In this document: one piece after another, positions 10,689-23,316 of the stretch
How the letters are laid out: each line of letters begins with the position of its first letter
How positions within the stretch are numbered: the first letter of the stretch is position 1
The notes under the pieces: model-generated
The model's input: only the letters and a program-made list of their open reading frames with translations
What the model was told of the DNA's origin: nothing
The model's database searches: none
Made by a program: the position numbers and the translations under genes
Assembly: GCA_000729835.1 (NCBI GenBank)
Contig: JFHB01000237.1
Coordinates: 1-44,954 of the forward strand
Length of the DNA: 44,954 nucleotides
From: Atkinsonella hypoxylon
Taxonomy: Eukaryota; Ascomycota; Sordariomycetes; Hypocreales; Clavicipitaceae
Direction: 5' to 3'

Positions 10689-13505
10689 TTATTCCTCTTT
10701 AGAGTCTTTAAGCTCTTTAAGCTTAACAAGACTTTCTACATCTATAAGACTAAGTTAATTACAGAAGGTAATAAATTTCTAACTAATAAGAGCTTTAGTA
10801 AGTCTATTAGTAACTATATTTACTGTTAGTGTGTAAGATAGTTAGAAGAGGCCTTCTTTATAGGCCTAATAAAGCTAATAGTTGTAAACATTAATGTGTT
10901 TTAAAGCGGTCTTAATTTAAGGAATATTAAGAGTTATAAGATAAATTGTCTAAAGGTTATTACATTAGATAATAGAGGGTTAGTTGCTAATATCTAGCTT
11001 AAGACCTAATTAGTTAAGAAGCTTAAATATAGAGATTAAGTCTTTTGCTGTTATAGAAAGAGCTAGAAGCTCTGCTTCTATAGAGGAAGTTGTAACTGTA
11101 GGTTACTTAGTTGCTTGCTAACTAATTGCTCCACTAAAGAGACTAAAGAAAGAGCCTTATAACGATTTATAGGTTTCTTTATTGTTAGCGTAAGCAGCAT
11201 TAGAAGCTACTATAAGCTCTTGTTAGTTGCTATTAGAGAATTAAATAGTAAGAAATTAAGTAAGAAAGAGGTAGATAACTACTTCTACAGCTACTTTATA
11301 GTAATATTTAAAGGGATTCTAAAGGTGCTTAAAGAGTCTAGATACAGCAAGAGCTATATCTAGCCTTATTATTGTAAAAGGGTAGTTAATAGAACTAATA
11401 AGCTTCTAATACTAGTATATCTGTTGAGAAGAGGCTTATTGCTAGTTCCTTTTAAGTTATTGTTCTAGAATTAGGTAGGTTTTCTTGGGTATCTTTCTAG
11501 AGAGGAATTTGTTAGCGATTTTCTCTATATAAGAGTCTTATAAAAGCTAGGTCTTTTAAAGCTTTTAATTGCAGATAATTTAAATTCTAAGAAACCACTT
11601 TAAATCCCCTAGGATCTTTATCTTATAACTGTCTTAAAGTCCTTATGTAATTCCTTATGCCTTATCCCTATTTTTAGATTAGAAGATAAGTACAATATTA
11701 TCTATAAAGTAGAAGATAACTACTATATCTAAAATTATAATGTAAGGGTCTTCTATAACTACCTATAGTTGTAGTCTTTAAAGAGTTAAAGAGAGATCTT
11801 TCTGCTAAAGATAGAGGGACCTCCTTAGGCTATATAGAGCCTTAAGAAGCAACAAAGCCTATTCTAGTTTTTTAAATCTATTAGGATAATTAATGTAAAT
11901 AGTTTTATCTTAAAGACTATTAGTAAAGGCAGAAACAGCGTCTATTTAGATAGAATTAAGGTTGAATTTAGTTAGAATTGCTATAAGGATTTAAAAGGAT
12001 CTAGCTGTAAGGGTTGCTGCATAAGTCTCTTTTAAGCTTATAGGTTAAAGGTCTTCTCTTATATAGATTCTAGCTTTAAATTAAGTAAGGTATCTATATT
12101 TATTAAATTTATACTTAAAGACCTAGGTAAGAGAAATTAGCTTATATTTAGTAGGAAGGTCTATAACTAGTGTTAGTTAAAAGGTTCCCTTTTTCTAGTT
12201 ATTATTAAATTCCTTTATTGCTGCCTCTTTAAACTTATTAACAAATTAGTGCTGTTATAGTTCTTTCTAGTTCCTAGGTTTAGGGGGAAGATTCTATTAA
12301 TAAAGTCTTTCCTTTATGCCTAGTAAGAAGCTACTAGCAAAGGCAAAGTTAGAAGAATTATAGGTAGCTAGTCTAGCTAACCTACAAGGATTAGTTAGTT
12401 GTAGAAGAGACTAAGGCTCTAGACTTAGTGTTAGTAACTAGGAAGGTTCTTGTTGTTAAAGAGGTTCCTTATCTATAGAGGGTTCTATAGAGGAAGTAAA
12501 GTCTTAGTATTCTTCTAGGTTTAATATAGGTAGAAGCTGTACTTCTATAAGTGTAGTTAGTTAGAAGTCTTTAAATTTAAAGGTTAATTTAATATATACT
12601 AGAAGCTAGATTTAAACTTCTTGTTCTTGCTAAATAGGTTGCTTTTTGTGTAGGTTATAGAAGGAAGATTCGTTAAAAGTAATATCTTTTACTCTTTTAA
12701 TCTTGTTTTTTGTTAAAATCTAGATACAGAAGATGTTTAAGGAATTGTAACTAACTAGGTAACTAATCTCTATATAGAGTAAAGTCTTAAGTTCTTATTT
12801 AGCTATATTCTTAAGAGCTTTTAGTGTAAGAGAATAAGCTCTATAACTAAAGGCTTTAAGGAAAGAGATATCTAGCTTAAGGAAGCTAGAATATCTAGTA
12901 TCTTTATTGTTTTTAGAAAGCTAAGTGTAGAATACCTAAAAAGGGGTCTTTTAATCTATACCTTATTAAGGGGTTCTATTGTATAAGAACGTTGCTGTTT
13001 TCTAGAGTTTAGGCTATAATTTAGAAGGTAAATTCAAGGAAAGCTGTAAGGTTCTAGCTTTAGTAGCTATTATACCCCTTAATCTTTTAGCTTAACTGTT
13101 TTAGGCTAAGGTATATAGTGCTATTAGCTTGTCTTTAATTCCTTATTGCTAGATCTAGGTTGTATAGTCTTATTAAAGACCTCTTTCGTTGTCTTAATAG
13201 ATAATATAGATATTTAGTTACTACTGTTTCTTTATATAGTTGTTAAAGACTTTAAGCTTTAAGACTAATTCTTACTAAGTTAAAGAAAATAAAGAATAAT
13301 ATGTAATTATCTTTATAAAATTATCCTTTATTAGGAGAGCTAAATTAGAACTATTGTATCCTTATTCTAGCTTAAAGATATTAATAAAGACTTTCTAGAA
13401 GGGCCTAGAACTAGAGCCTAGAGGAGGTTCCCTGTTGATTTTCCTAGTTGCCTTTAAAAGAGAATAAGCTTTACATTTAATTTTCGTAAATCTAGTAATC
13501 TTAGC
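10689..13505 (-). pseudogene. Copia-2 pol relic: integrase, reverse transcriptase, RNase H
   Basis: Reading the minus strand in a single frame from 13505 to a stop at 10689-10691 gives integrase, then reverse transcriptase, then RNase H. In the integrase, the first acidic position lies in F-I-N-I-F with N at 13380-13382, the second in QDNER with D at 13191-13193, and the third reads A-K-R near 13060-13140, apparently E to K. Reverse transcriptase (about 12330-11550) contains IQIDAVSAF and ALYSLRRS, and its YVDD box reads F-I-D-N, with the last two residues at 11697-11702. RNase H includes TVTTSSIEAELLALS at about 11055-11099. The landmarks I checked are all in phase, so there is no net frameshift over 2.8 kb. 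Gag and protease are missing to the right, where Copia-1 copy 2 begins. It is a different Copia lineage from Copia-1. Confidence 0.82.
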
Positions 13506-14211
13506 TGTTAAAAATAAGCTACCCTGTATAGCCTATTTTTATGCTTGCTAGTTGCCTATTAGTTGCTCTATCACGTGACCCTAACTAGGTCTTGTTACGT
13601 TGATTTTTGGTAGAGATATCGCTGTTACTAGATGCGAAACATCTAGATTCGACTAAGGCAAAGTTGCCTAACCTATAGTTAACTTTAACAGCGATTTTCT
13701 CCACAACTAGCAATAGTAGAAATTCAAGAAGTATACTATTTAAAAGCTAAGAATTAGGGCTATTTAATAGTATAATTGTTAAATAGAGTTGCTTATAAGG
13801 GTTGCTTGTTATTAGTGGAATTTGTTAAATTGTGCACGTAAGCGTCTTGTTTGTATAGCTGTAAGTCGATTTTTTTGTTTTTATATAGTAAATCTTTTTG
13901 CGAAAATTATAAAGTAGCCTATAAGCCCCTTCTAGCGACTACAGCCCGCTAATATAGTTAGTAGGTCTATAAGGGACTAGAAAGATTTAAGATTCTACCC
14001 TTACTAAGTTTGTTACAGCGCTTTTAATATAAAGATACTACTATTACAGTTATCTATTGCCTCTACGTAATCTGTACTATACACTACAGCTTAATTTAGG
14101 CTGCTGCTGCTTCTACTACGTAATAATTGCTAGAAGCAATTACAGGTGCTAAATCTAAGAGACTACTACCCTCTTAGATATCTAGTCCTGTAATCTCTAT
14201 TATTTTCAATA
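13506..14211 (+). mobile_element. Copia-1 5' LTR, copy 2
   Basis: This 706-bp LTR begins TGTTAAAAATAAGC and ends TTTTCAATA, followed directly by the primer-binding site. It is less mutated than copy 1; for example it keeps CACGTGACC near 13573, where copy 1 has CACGTAACC. It begins inside Copia-2 integrase, so it probably inserted there or was joined by recombination. The 3' LTR of this copy is not in the window, so no target duplication can be tested. Confidence 0.85.
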
Positions 14212-14225
14212 GGTTATAAGCCCAG
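14212..14225 (+). other. Copia-1 primer-binding site, copy 2
   Basis: GGTTATAAGCCCAG abuts the LTR. It differs from the copy 3 site by G-to-A changes only, and is complementary to the anticodon-arm segment of initiator tRNA-Met. Confidence 0.7.
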
Positions 14226-15169
14226 AAGACCTATCTGCAAGCTGTTAGCCCGCTAAAATCTACTATTGTGTACTGTATTACCCACTAGAAGCTATATTAA
14301 GACCTGCGCTAGCAGCTATTGCTGCTAAAAATTAGTAGCTTGCTGGAAGCTATTAATACCTGCTGCACACACATTGCCAGCCACTATACTGGTGTTTTTA
14401 TTCTGCCTACCCTGTGCCTTCTGCACTCTATGCACCCTGTGTATACACACTTTTGAAGCTATTCTTAATAGCTAGGTTCTATTGTTGCGCAACATTAAAA
14501 TATACACATCTACACATATTACATTCGCACTGTAAATCGTTTTATTAGGCACTGCCTAATTAATTATTTCCATTAAGAAATAAGCTTAGCGCTGCACTGC
14601 ATTGCTCATTGTTGTTGTTATATCGTGCACCCTGTGCACCTCTGTTAGTGGCTATACTACAATTTGTAGTGCACGCCTAATAGCTCTTGTTGCTGTTAGA
14701 TATTCCTGTGTTTTTAGTTGCAGAATCAATTTGTGTAGTAATCCCACTAGTCGGGATTTTGAAGTAGGAATTAGCTGGATATCCCTAAATTAGCTGTGCC
14801 TAGGTCTCCACTAATTTGTTGGAACCTAATTGGAGAAGAATCTCCTAAATTTTTTGGCTAAAAATAGCTAGAACCTGTGTTTTATGCCCCTCGCGACCGC
14901 TTGTTAATCTAGTCTGCTATACAAATTGTATGCGTATATAGATTGCGATACAACGCAGCCTTTAGAGCCCGTTATACCTGTTACGAAAGAAATTGGAGAA
15001 AAATCTCAGTATAATTTCTAAAGATATAGGGCACTTCTAGGCCTATAATAGAGCAATTTATTAATATCTACAAGAGGTTATTACCTGTTATTTACTACTA
15101 TTTCCACTGTAATTTAGCTATAATTAGCTATAAAAGAGCGTTAAATTAGCTACTTTTTAAACCCTTAAA
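14226..15169 (+). other. Copia-1 untranslated leader, copy 2
   Basis: This is the well preserved leader of about 940 bases. It contains a 7-bp-stem hairpin at 14457-14473, a perfect 12-base palindrome TGTTGCGCAACA at 14483-14494, and repeated TGCAC-type motifs at about 14410-14450 and 14625-14645. The 63-codon open frame at 14602-14793 is inside this leader. It is broken in the other copies and is not considered a gene. Confidence 0.6.
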
Positions 15170-18100
15170 ATAGCACTAAAAGGAACAGGCAAGGGAAAGA
15201 GCATAAGCCCTAAACGGGGTAGTAGTTCTAGTACACTAGCTACAGCTGCTACTAGCTTTCCTAGTCTAGTAAGGTCCCCCCCTTAGCCAGTAGATTCCTC
15301 TTCTAATAAAGAAGATTATATAGCTAAGAAGGCTCTAAAAGAAGCTAGATTAGCTTCTAAAAGAGTAGTGTAAGTCTATAATGTATAAGCTGACCTAAAA
15401 GCTTAAATAGATAAGCAACAAGAGACCCTAAATAGATTTATTAGGCATAGTAAAGCAAAATAAAGCTAAAATAAAGGTAATATAGCTAATTTACTAAGTA
15501 AATTAGATACTATAATTACATCTATAGGTAATCTCTCTATAGGGTCTCCCTCTAAGGTAGTAGATCCTATTACTTCTAAAAGAGCTTCTAAAGTCTCTTT
15601 TAAAGTCCCTAAACCTTCTAGTTCCTCTAATAGTGCTACTTTTCTGCCTGCTTTTAATGAAGGCACTATAAAAGAGTTAAATAAGAAGGTCCACTCTATT
15701 CTAGAGGCTGCTAAGCTAAAAGGCCCTAAAAATTTTAAATAGTAGAAGTAAGCTTTAACTATTTAATTTAGGGCACTAAGATTCCCTTAATTTATTAATA
15801 ATCCTAGTATAGCTAATACTTTAGTAGATTTAGAACAAGCTATTATCCTTATAATTATAAGAGATAGTTGCTAATCTAGACCTTAAGCTGCTATAAGCTA
15901 GCATAAGTCCCCTGTAGATGCCTATAACGTTCTAGTTAGGCAATATTTGCAGAGTGCTAAAATATAACATAGTACGCTATATACTAGTTATTACAACTTA
16001 TTGTTTTTAAACTATAAGGGATCTTTAGAGGCTTTTAATGCTAAATTTAATAATTTACTAGCTAGATTACAGCTCTATAGTGTAGCTATTAATCCTATTA
16101 ACTAGGTAAATTATTATATTAATGCTTTAAAGAAGACCTTCTCTAGCTAGGCTAAAAGGCAGCGATATTCTATTAGAGCTGCTAGAGCACAAGGTCTATC
16201 TGTAAAAATGCTGAATTTACAGTTCCTTATAGCTAACTTATTAGAAGAATAAAGAGATAAAAGCTCCTCTATATCTAAGGCTCTTAGTTATAAAGCTTTT
16301 AATTCTAATAGTTTTAATAATAAGGCTAATTAAGGAAAGAATCCTCCTAATCAGAAGAAGAATTCTGATTCTAATTCTAACGATTCTAATGCCTCTAAAG
16401 ATACAGATAAAGCCTCTAAGAATAAGAAGAAGTAGAAGGGCTGAAGAAGAAGTAACAAAAACTCTAGGAATAAGGATAAAGAAGCTGCTTTTGCTATAGG
16501 TTGCTATAACCTATCTATTAGCAACCAGGATACTATAGATTCCGATAGTGAATCTAGTAGTTCTAGTAGTAATAATTCTTACGATTTAGATACAGAATCC
16601 ACTACTAGTAATACTAGTACTACTAGTAATAATACCCCTTCTTTTAACTATTCTAATAGAATAATTAAAAACTCCTTACTATACAATACAGGTTCTACCT
16701 GTTATATAGTTAACAATAAGGCATTTTTTAGGACTTTTAAGCCTATAAAAAAGGGTAAAACTGTGCCTATTGCTACTGGAGGAGGTCCTATTTATCCTAA
16801 AGGACAGGGAACTGCTGTATTCTAGGTACTAGTTAGTATAAATCCAGCTAAATATAGGCCTTTAGCTCTAAAGGATGCTCTATATTGCCTAGGTTTAGAT
16901 ACTAACCTAATTAGTAGTCTAAAGCACTATTTAATAGGGGGCACTCTCCTTAGAAATTAGCTATTTCTAGCTAATAGAAGCTGCTATAGGCTTCTAAATC
17001 CTAAAAAGTATAGTTTCTTTCTACAGCTTAAGGGGCAAGAGACCCCTAGAGTGTGTAAAAACCACGCTAATCTCTCTTATATAGGATTTCTAGCTAGCAA
17101 TAGTTATAATAGCAGTTATAATGCTAGTTATCCTATAGAGGTTCAAATCCCTTAACAGCCTAGTTTTAATCTAGAGGAATATAGCTAAATCGAGGAATTA
17201 TCTAATTTTAAACAAGATAATACCAATAACGATGCTATAGAGCTATTAGCCCTAGTTCCTAAACGGGCTCCTAGTTAGATTTCTTCTAATAATAGGGATT
17301 TAGAAGGTCTAAATCCTAAGTTGCTAGATATTAGAGGAAATAGCCGTCTAGATCCCTTAAACAAGGCCTATAGTTCTCAAGAGATCTAGCAAGATAGGGA
17401 GCAACAGGAAGCTAGCTCTAATAATAATTCTAGTAGTATAAATTCTACTGCTTCTTCTTCCTATAAGAAGCTACTAGAATTAGCTGCTACTTAGCACGTT
17501 AGATTAGGGTATATAGGACTCCCTTTACTAAAGAAGACTGCTTCTATTACTAAAGGTATTCCTAATTTTACAAAAATTAAGGAAAAGGATTTTAACTGCC
17601 TAGCTTACAACTAAGCTAAAGCTGTTAGAAGACCTAGTAAGCATACTATTCCTAATCCCCCTAGATGTTTAAATATTATAGAGGGAGATACCGTTAAGAT
17701 AGAGCCTATACTGCACAATAAGAGACCTCTAGTTCTTTTTCTAATTAATAGAAAATCACGGTATAAGTAGTCTTTTAATCTAGCTAATAAAGAGGGTTCT
17801 ACTCTCTATAGCTGCATTAAAGGCTTCTTTAAGGAATTAAAAAACCAGTATAACTGCTACCCTAAACACCTTTATTTTAATAGTAGTATAGAAATTAATA
17901 CTAGGTTGTAAGCTTAGCTATCTTCTAAGGGTATTTGCTTTAGCACCTCTTATCTCTATATTTACAAACAGAATAGGCTAATAGAGAGAGCTATAAGGGT
18001 ACTTCTAGACCGTTTGCGTGCTACCCTATAGTGGTTACAATTACCTCTATATCTATAGTCTTACATCCTTTCTGCTATAGTGGATTTAGTTAATACTACT

Positions 18101-18939
18101 GCGAATAGTACTAAACTACTAAGTCCTAAACAGCTATATCTAGCTAATTTAAAGCCTTCTAAGACCTATAAGCCTAATTTTACTAAAATAAGGGCTATAG
18201 GCTCCTATTGCGAAGTTCTAATTCCTTTAGAACAACAATCTAGGTTGCAGAAGCTAGCTAAAAGAACTATTCCTAGTAGACTTTTAGCTACACTAGGTTC
18301 TAATGTATATCTAATATATATTCCCTCTAAACGAGCTGTTATAAAGACTAGCTTCATTAAAATTATAGAAGGAATAGGTTCTATTTCATAGGGCATCCCT
18401 AAGGTTCCTATTGGTTCTATAGTGGATAATCCTTTAGAGGGAGAAATCGATAACCAGCAATTAGTAGATAATTATACTCCTAAGTATCCTTATCCTAGTT
18501 ATCTAGATGTGCTAAATTATCTACTAGAACCTATAGATTAAGCTCTTCTACTAAGCAACCCTATAGAAGCTATAGAGGCCCCTAAAGCCCCTATACCTAT
18601 AGAAACACCTATAGAAGCTACTATAGAAGCTAAAGCTAATGCTAATGCTATAGATTTAGATAGAGATATATTTTCCTTAATCAAGGATCTATGCTTTAAG
18701 GCAAGGACTAAAGCAGCTATTACTTCTAATAGTAAGGATAAACTTCCTAATACGTAGAAGCAAGCCCTAAAAAGCTCTGCTAAGCAGCATTGGATAGAAG
18801 CTACCTATAGCGAATTTAAGCAGCTATTAGCTGCTAGAACCTTTAAATTTATAGGGAAAGACCAAGTACCTAAGGGCCGAAGAGTTCTAAAGAATAGGCT
18901 TGTTTACAGGCTTAAAAAGGATAAAGAAAATAATCCTAT
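15170..18939 (+). pseudogene. Copia-1 gag-pol, copy 2: gag, protease, integrase, start of RT (truncated)
   Basis: The frame starts at an ATA (15170) equivalent to a lost ATG and can be read to 18939. Gag occupies codons 1 to about 450. The protease is marked by Y-N-T-G-S at 16682-16696 (codon 505 onward), with N where Asp is expected. A pre-integrase segment containing HVRLGYIG lies near 17494-17520, then an integrase core (about 17690-18390). The Pro/Glu-rich linker (about 18390-18780) precedes the first motifs of reverse transcriptase (KQHWIEATYSEFKQLL, about 18783-18830). From 16640 onward only about sixteen stops occur in some 767 codons, so this part is lightly damaged; 18080-18391 is open for 103 codons. 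It is cut at 18940 by LTR-B. The continuation seen in copy 3 is absent from the plus strand here. Confidence 0.85.
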
Positions 18940-19262
18940 TGTTATGGACTCGAGCCTTAGGCTCGGGTCTTTCAGTAGAGGGAGAACAGCAGGAGAGAGA
19001 CAGAGATCTATATAGGTAAAGGGATAGAAGCGAGCTGCATTTATCTAGGAGTTAGCTAGGCTTTACTAGGCCCTAAAGAGAGAACCTTAGCTATAGAGTA
19101 TATGCTAAAAGGGGCTTCTAAGGGGATAGACCTACCTCTAAATATATAGTATAGAGGTATAGAGAGGCTTTTAGTTCCTTCTTCTCTTTTTCTTTTCTCT
19201 CTATAATTATAGTTCTTATTATAGACGCTAGTTAGCAGCAGCTACTAAGTTAGTCTATTATA
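18940..19262 (+). mobile_element. LTR-B, copy 1
   Basis: This 323-bp LTR begins TGTTATGGAC and ends GTCTATTATA (GTCCATTACA in copy 2), giving inverted ends. It aligns without gaps to 23317-23639, the differences being transitions. It interrupts Copia-1 reverse transcriptase. The five bases on either side (CCTAT and TACTA) do not form a target duplication, and Copia-1 does not resume after it. It is therefore an element end rather than a simple solo LTR. A Gypsy-like gag follows. Confidence 0.75.
18947..18969 (+). repeat. Hairpin at the start of LTR-B copy 1
   Basis: GACTCGAGCC and GGCTCGGGTC pair around a TTA loop with a single G-T style mismatch. The same sequence is unchanged at 23324-23346. 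Confidence 0.6.
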
Positions 19263-20278
19263 TACTATAATTATTCTATAGATAGAACACTAGTAAGAAT
19301 AATATTGTTTAGTTATAGCAATAAGGGCCTAGCTAGTTAGCTTAAGCACCCTTTTAACCTCTATAGAGGGGTAGAGGAAAATACAGTAGAAATTAGCTAA
19401 AAAGTAGCAGAAATTACAGCGCTTTATAAATTAGTTAAGAGCTAATCTCTATAGATAAAGGAACTATAACGCTTTACAATAGACTATATATAGAAAAAGA
19501 AGCAGCTTTAAGCTGCAGTAGGCTAGCAGCTAGAGGAACCTAAATAGAAGCTCTTACCTATAGTAAACCCTTACAATAGAAATAAATAGAGCTTTTAGGC
19601 CTAGTAAATAGCAATTACCTAAAAGCTCTAAGCTAATAGCGCCTTTATAGGCATAATATAGAACTAGTAGTACTATTTATACTAAAGCTTATTGCTTAAG
19701 GTTTAGTAAAGAGTAGCTATTTATTATAAGGCAGGTAAAGTAAAGGAATATAATATATAGGGGTTCCTTAATTACTTAAAATTAGTCTTTATAGATCTTT
19801 ACTAATAGAACTAAGCCTTAATTAAGCTTAATTAGCTTTAATAGAGTAATAATAAGTAGTTTGCAGAATTCTACGTTTATTTTAAGGAGAAAATTACGCT
19901 AATAGAAGAGGCTAACTAGAACAACAGTATAAAGTTAGCTAAGTTGCAGATAGCGCTTAATAAGGAAATAAGAGATTATAGTGTAGAAAGGGATATCCCT
20001 TATTATAACTACCTTTAAGCAGTAAAGCGCTACTATAGTATTGCGCTAAACCTTAAGTTATATTGCATTAAGGAATAACACTAGCTAAAACGCAGCCCTA
20101 GCTCTAGAGGGCCCTAGAATAGTAACATTAAGATAACTAGGGTTAACGCTATAGAAACCTAATAAAGACAGAAAGGAGGCGTAAAGAAATCTAGAGCAAG
20201 ATAACTAGATAAGGATGCCCTATAAGTGAAGTAGGCATTTAAGGCTAAACTTAAAAAACGCTGCTAGAAAAGGCAATA
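19263..20278 (+). pseudogene. Gypsy-type gag relic downstream of LTR-B
   Basis: Conceptual translation with TAG/TAA read as Gln gives segments typical of Ty3/Gypsy gag capsids of fungi, such as NNKQFAEFYVYFKEKITLIE near 19855-19905, followed by a basic region near 20100-20270. A zinc knuckle is not seen before the sequence is cut by the next LTR at 20279. It lies directly after LTR-B and could be its internal region, but no primer-binding site is clear at 19263. The product is non-functional: there are many stops, and more than one frame is needed for the front part. Confidence 0.55.
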
Positions 20279-20521
20279 TGTTATGGGATAATCCTACAGA
20301 CCCGCAGGTCACTAGTGCACGTAACCGCAATTATGTATAAGTAGTTAGAAGCAACACTTAGGTAGTTAGATTGAACAATTAACTATTATTCACTAGAACA
20401 CTATTACTAGATGCTCCTTACAGTAACTCTTATAACTCCTCTTATAAATCTTTATATAACCTATTAAATCTAACAACCTATTGTTACTTCTAATAAACCT
20501 ACATTAGATCCTACTGTAATA
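20279..20521 (+). mobile_element. Putative Gypsy-C 5' LTR
   Basis: TGTTATGGGATAATCC marks an abrupt change to richer, less mutated sequence at 20279, inside the preceding gag relic. The start resembles LTR ends and carries a small GACC-CGCA-GGTC hairpin. The right end is guessed near CTGTAATA at 20521, where gag-like sequence begins. No second LTR copy is in the window. Confidence 0.45.
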
Positions 20522-23316
20522 AGTAGTAGTAATTGCTTCTAATTGTTACTAACTCTCCTTAAGCTTAAAAAGCTAAAATTGCAATATTTAAGATAGAGTA
20601 ACTTTAGAAGAAGCTTAGTAGAAGGAATTATATTTCTTTTACTAATAAAGAACTTAAAACTATATACTAATTCTATAAATTTTACTGCTAAAATCTAGAT
20701 TTCTAGATTTAAAAAAGGGATTTTATACCTTAGAAGAAAAGAAGCTTACTACTTTATCTTGCTTACTATAAATTTATTAATAAATAGCTTAAATTATATA
20801 ACTAACTTAAGCTAGTAGAACTACCTTTTTACTAAAACACTATTAATGCTTCTATAGTATAGTAGGTATAAAGGTAGGTTAATAGAATTATTAATAAAGC
20901 TAAATCTACTAAACTCCTTATAGGTTTACTAACAGTAATACTAGAAGGAAAAGCTAAGGCTAGATTATCTAGATCTAATAGCTTAAGAAATACTATCTAT
21001 AAAGCTAGTGCTAGTTCTACCTAAGATATTAAAGGAAAGTAAGTATAGAGATCTAGATTTATACTACTTACTAAAGACCTAAATCTATTAAATATACCTT
21101 AAACTACTAAGAAGAACTTACTAATTAAAGAACTAGCTAAAATCTTACTACTTTTATAGGCTTACTAAAGGTTTTATACCCTTAAGTTAAAGTATAAAGT
21201 AAAGAAAGCAGTAAATCTACTTAAAAAAGAGAATCTCTTACTAAAATAGCTTATAGGTTTTTCTATAGAAATTAGTAAGTAAATTAGTAGAATTAGAGAA
21301 GAATTAATTAATAAAATTAGTAGATTATAAAGAGAATTAAACAATAAAATTACTGCTCTTTAAGTAAAGTAATAATACTTAGCCTAAAAGATAAAGACTA
21401 TACCTAAGCTTTAGGATAAATATAATAGATAATACTATACCTAATAAGGCTTCTAGCTTAAGAATTATAGATAAAGGGCTTTTAATTCTTACTTACCCCT
21501 AAAAGATAACTAAAACTAGAAGTAAGGTTAAAAGCAACCCTTAAGTAAAGGAAACTATATAATATAGAAATACTTTAGATACCTTAGTACTTTTCTAAAA
21601 GAATAGAAGCTACTATAATTTCTAAAGAATCTATTAAAGTAATACTATAATAGTAAAGCTAAGAAAAGCTAAGATACTAAAAAGAACTAAGATTAAGTAT
21701 TTAGTAACTTTAAATATTAGTATATAAATTAATAGGCACTATACTATATTAAAAACAACAATCTTTAGCTAAATCTAGTAAATAAAAGGCTAGATCTACA
21801 TTAAAAATAGAATAACTAAAGTAATATATAGTTTTAAACCTCTAAGGAATAAATAGATTCTATATAGAAAATTACTAATATTAGTTACTTTAAACCCTTT
21901 AACAATAGAAATATCTATAAGCTAATTTTATATAAAGGAAAGTACACTATTTTTTACAATATAGAGCTATAGATCTAAGCTGTTAAAGACTACTATAGCT
22001 ATAGTACAATTAACGCTTAAGAAGCTATTTACATTAAGCTCTAAACTCTCTTTAAAGGGAATACATTAATATAGTATAGGCAGCATTTAGATTACTATAA
22101 AAAAACAGCTATTTTTAGTAGTTTAAACTCTATTTATACTGCTATCTATAAAGAATTTAGTATATAGATCTAGAATATAATAATATAGTTAAATTTAGCT
22201 AAGTTTATAGAGTAAAATATAATTAAAGAAAAATTATTTAGGGAATTTACCTCTAGAGTATTTTAATATATTTATATAAATAGTAAAACTACTAATCTTT
22301 AGCTCCTTTTAAGACTCTATTATAAGCTATACCTAGAATTATAATAGCTATACTTAATTTTAACAGTAAAAGACCTAAGATCTATATATATTACTATAGT
22401 AAATAATAAGGTTAAGGATCTATAAAAATACCTTAAGGATCTAGAAAAATAATAAAAGTTAGAAAACTATAAGGAAGGTACTAATACCTACTATACTTAA
22501 AGTAAATTTAATAGTAAAGACTTTAAAAATAATAAAGCAGCTTAAAGTAACTAGGCTAACTAGAATAGAAGTAATAGTTAATTTTAGTTTTAACGTCTAT
22601 TCTATAAAAATTACTAGAATAATTATCCTTAGTACTTACTATAAAACTAAAGGAATTAGCTACTAAGAGAGCAGTAGCTCTAGCCTTAGTAGAACTAAGA
22701 TTTAAGGGCTAGCTAGAATCTTTAGCTAAAGCTACAGTATTCTTAGTAGCTTTAATGTTTCTAACAATAGAGCTTACTATAGAATAATAAGGAATATACC
22801 TATATAATAACGTTTAAAGATAAATCTAACTAGAAAGACTATAAGAAGTACCTTAAAAGCTATAAATACTAGCTAATAGAAAAAGAAGAAATAGTTAATG
22901 CTAAGGAACTACTAACTAGCCTAGAATCTAACTTTATTAAAACCTATTTTGCTAAAAGTAAAGAAAAGTAAAAGAAAAAGGTTTAAATAAAGGCAAACTA
23001 AAAGGATTTATAAGAAATCTAAATAGAGTAAGTAGTTAAAGTAGTTATAAGGCTATAGCTTATTAAATCTAGCATTCTAAAGTTAAATTCCTTCCTAAAG
23101 ATTCCTATTTAATTCTATAATAAAGGACTGTTGCATTAGATCTACCTAGATACTAGAACCTCTTTAGTGCTAGTTAATAAAGTATAGTTAACTTAGTTTA
23201 GTTAGAATGTAAAATAGGCAAAAATAGAGCTAAAACTAGTCACTAGAGTGCAATTGTCCTTCTATATCTCCGAGACGGCTACATTCGACTTCTACATCCC
23301 TAGATCTATGCGTAGC
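20522..23316 (+). pseudogene. Gypsy-C gag and protease relic, copy 2
   Basis: Front gag lies at about 20560-21370. A second part (21372-22890) is shared with 5527-7043, and a protease near 23090-23316 carries L-D-T-R-T-S at 23146-23163, where D-T-G is expected (GGA to AGA). The sequence after 23230 is clearly less mutated than before it. The element is cut at 23317 by LTR-B copy 2 before any reverse transcriptase of its own. Frames contain many stops throughout gag. Confidence 0.6.

Noticed and set aside
14602..14793. 63-codon open frame in the Copia-1 leader
   Set aside because: Not conserved as an open frame in the other leaders. It starts within repeated TGCAC-type motifs and shows no recognisable domain.
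18205..18396. Minus-strand open frame opposite Copia-1 pol, with a relative at 37520-37711
   Set aside because: Shadow of the integrase-to-RT region on the other strand. It recurs only because the element recurs.
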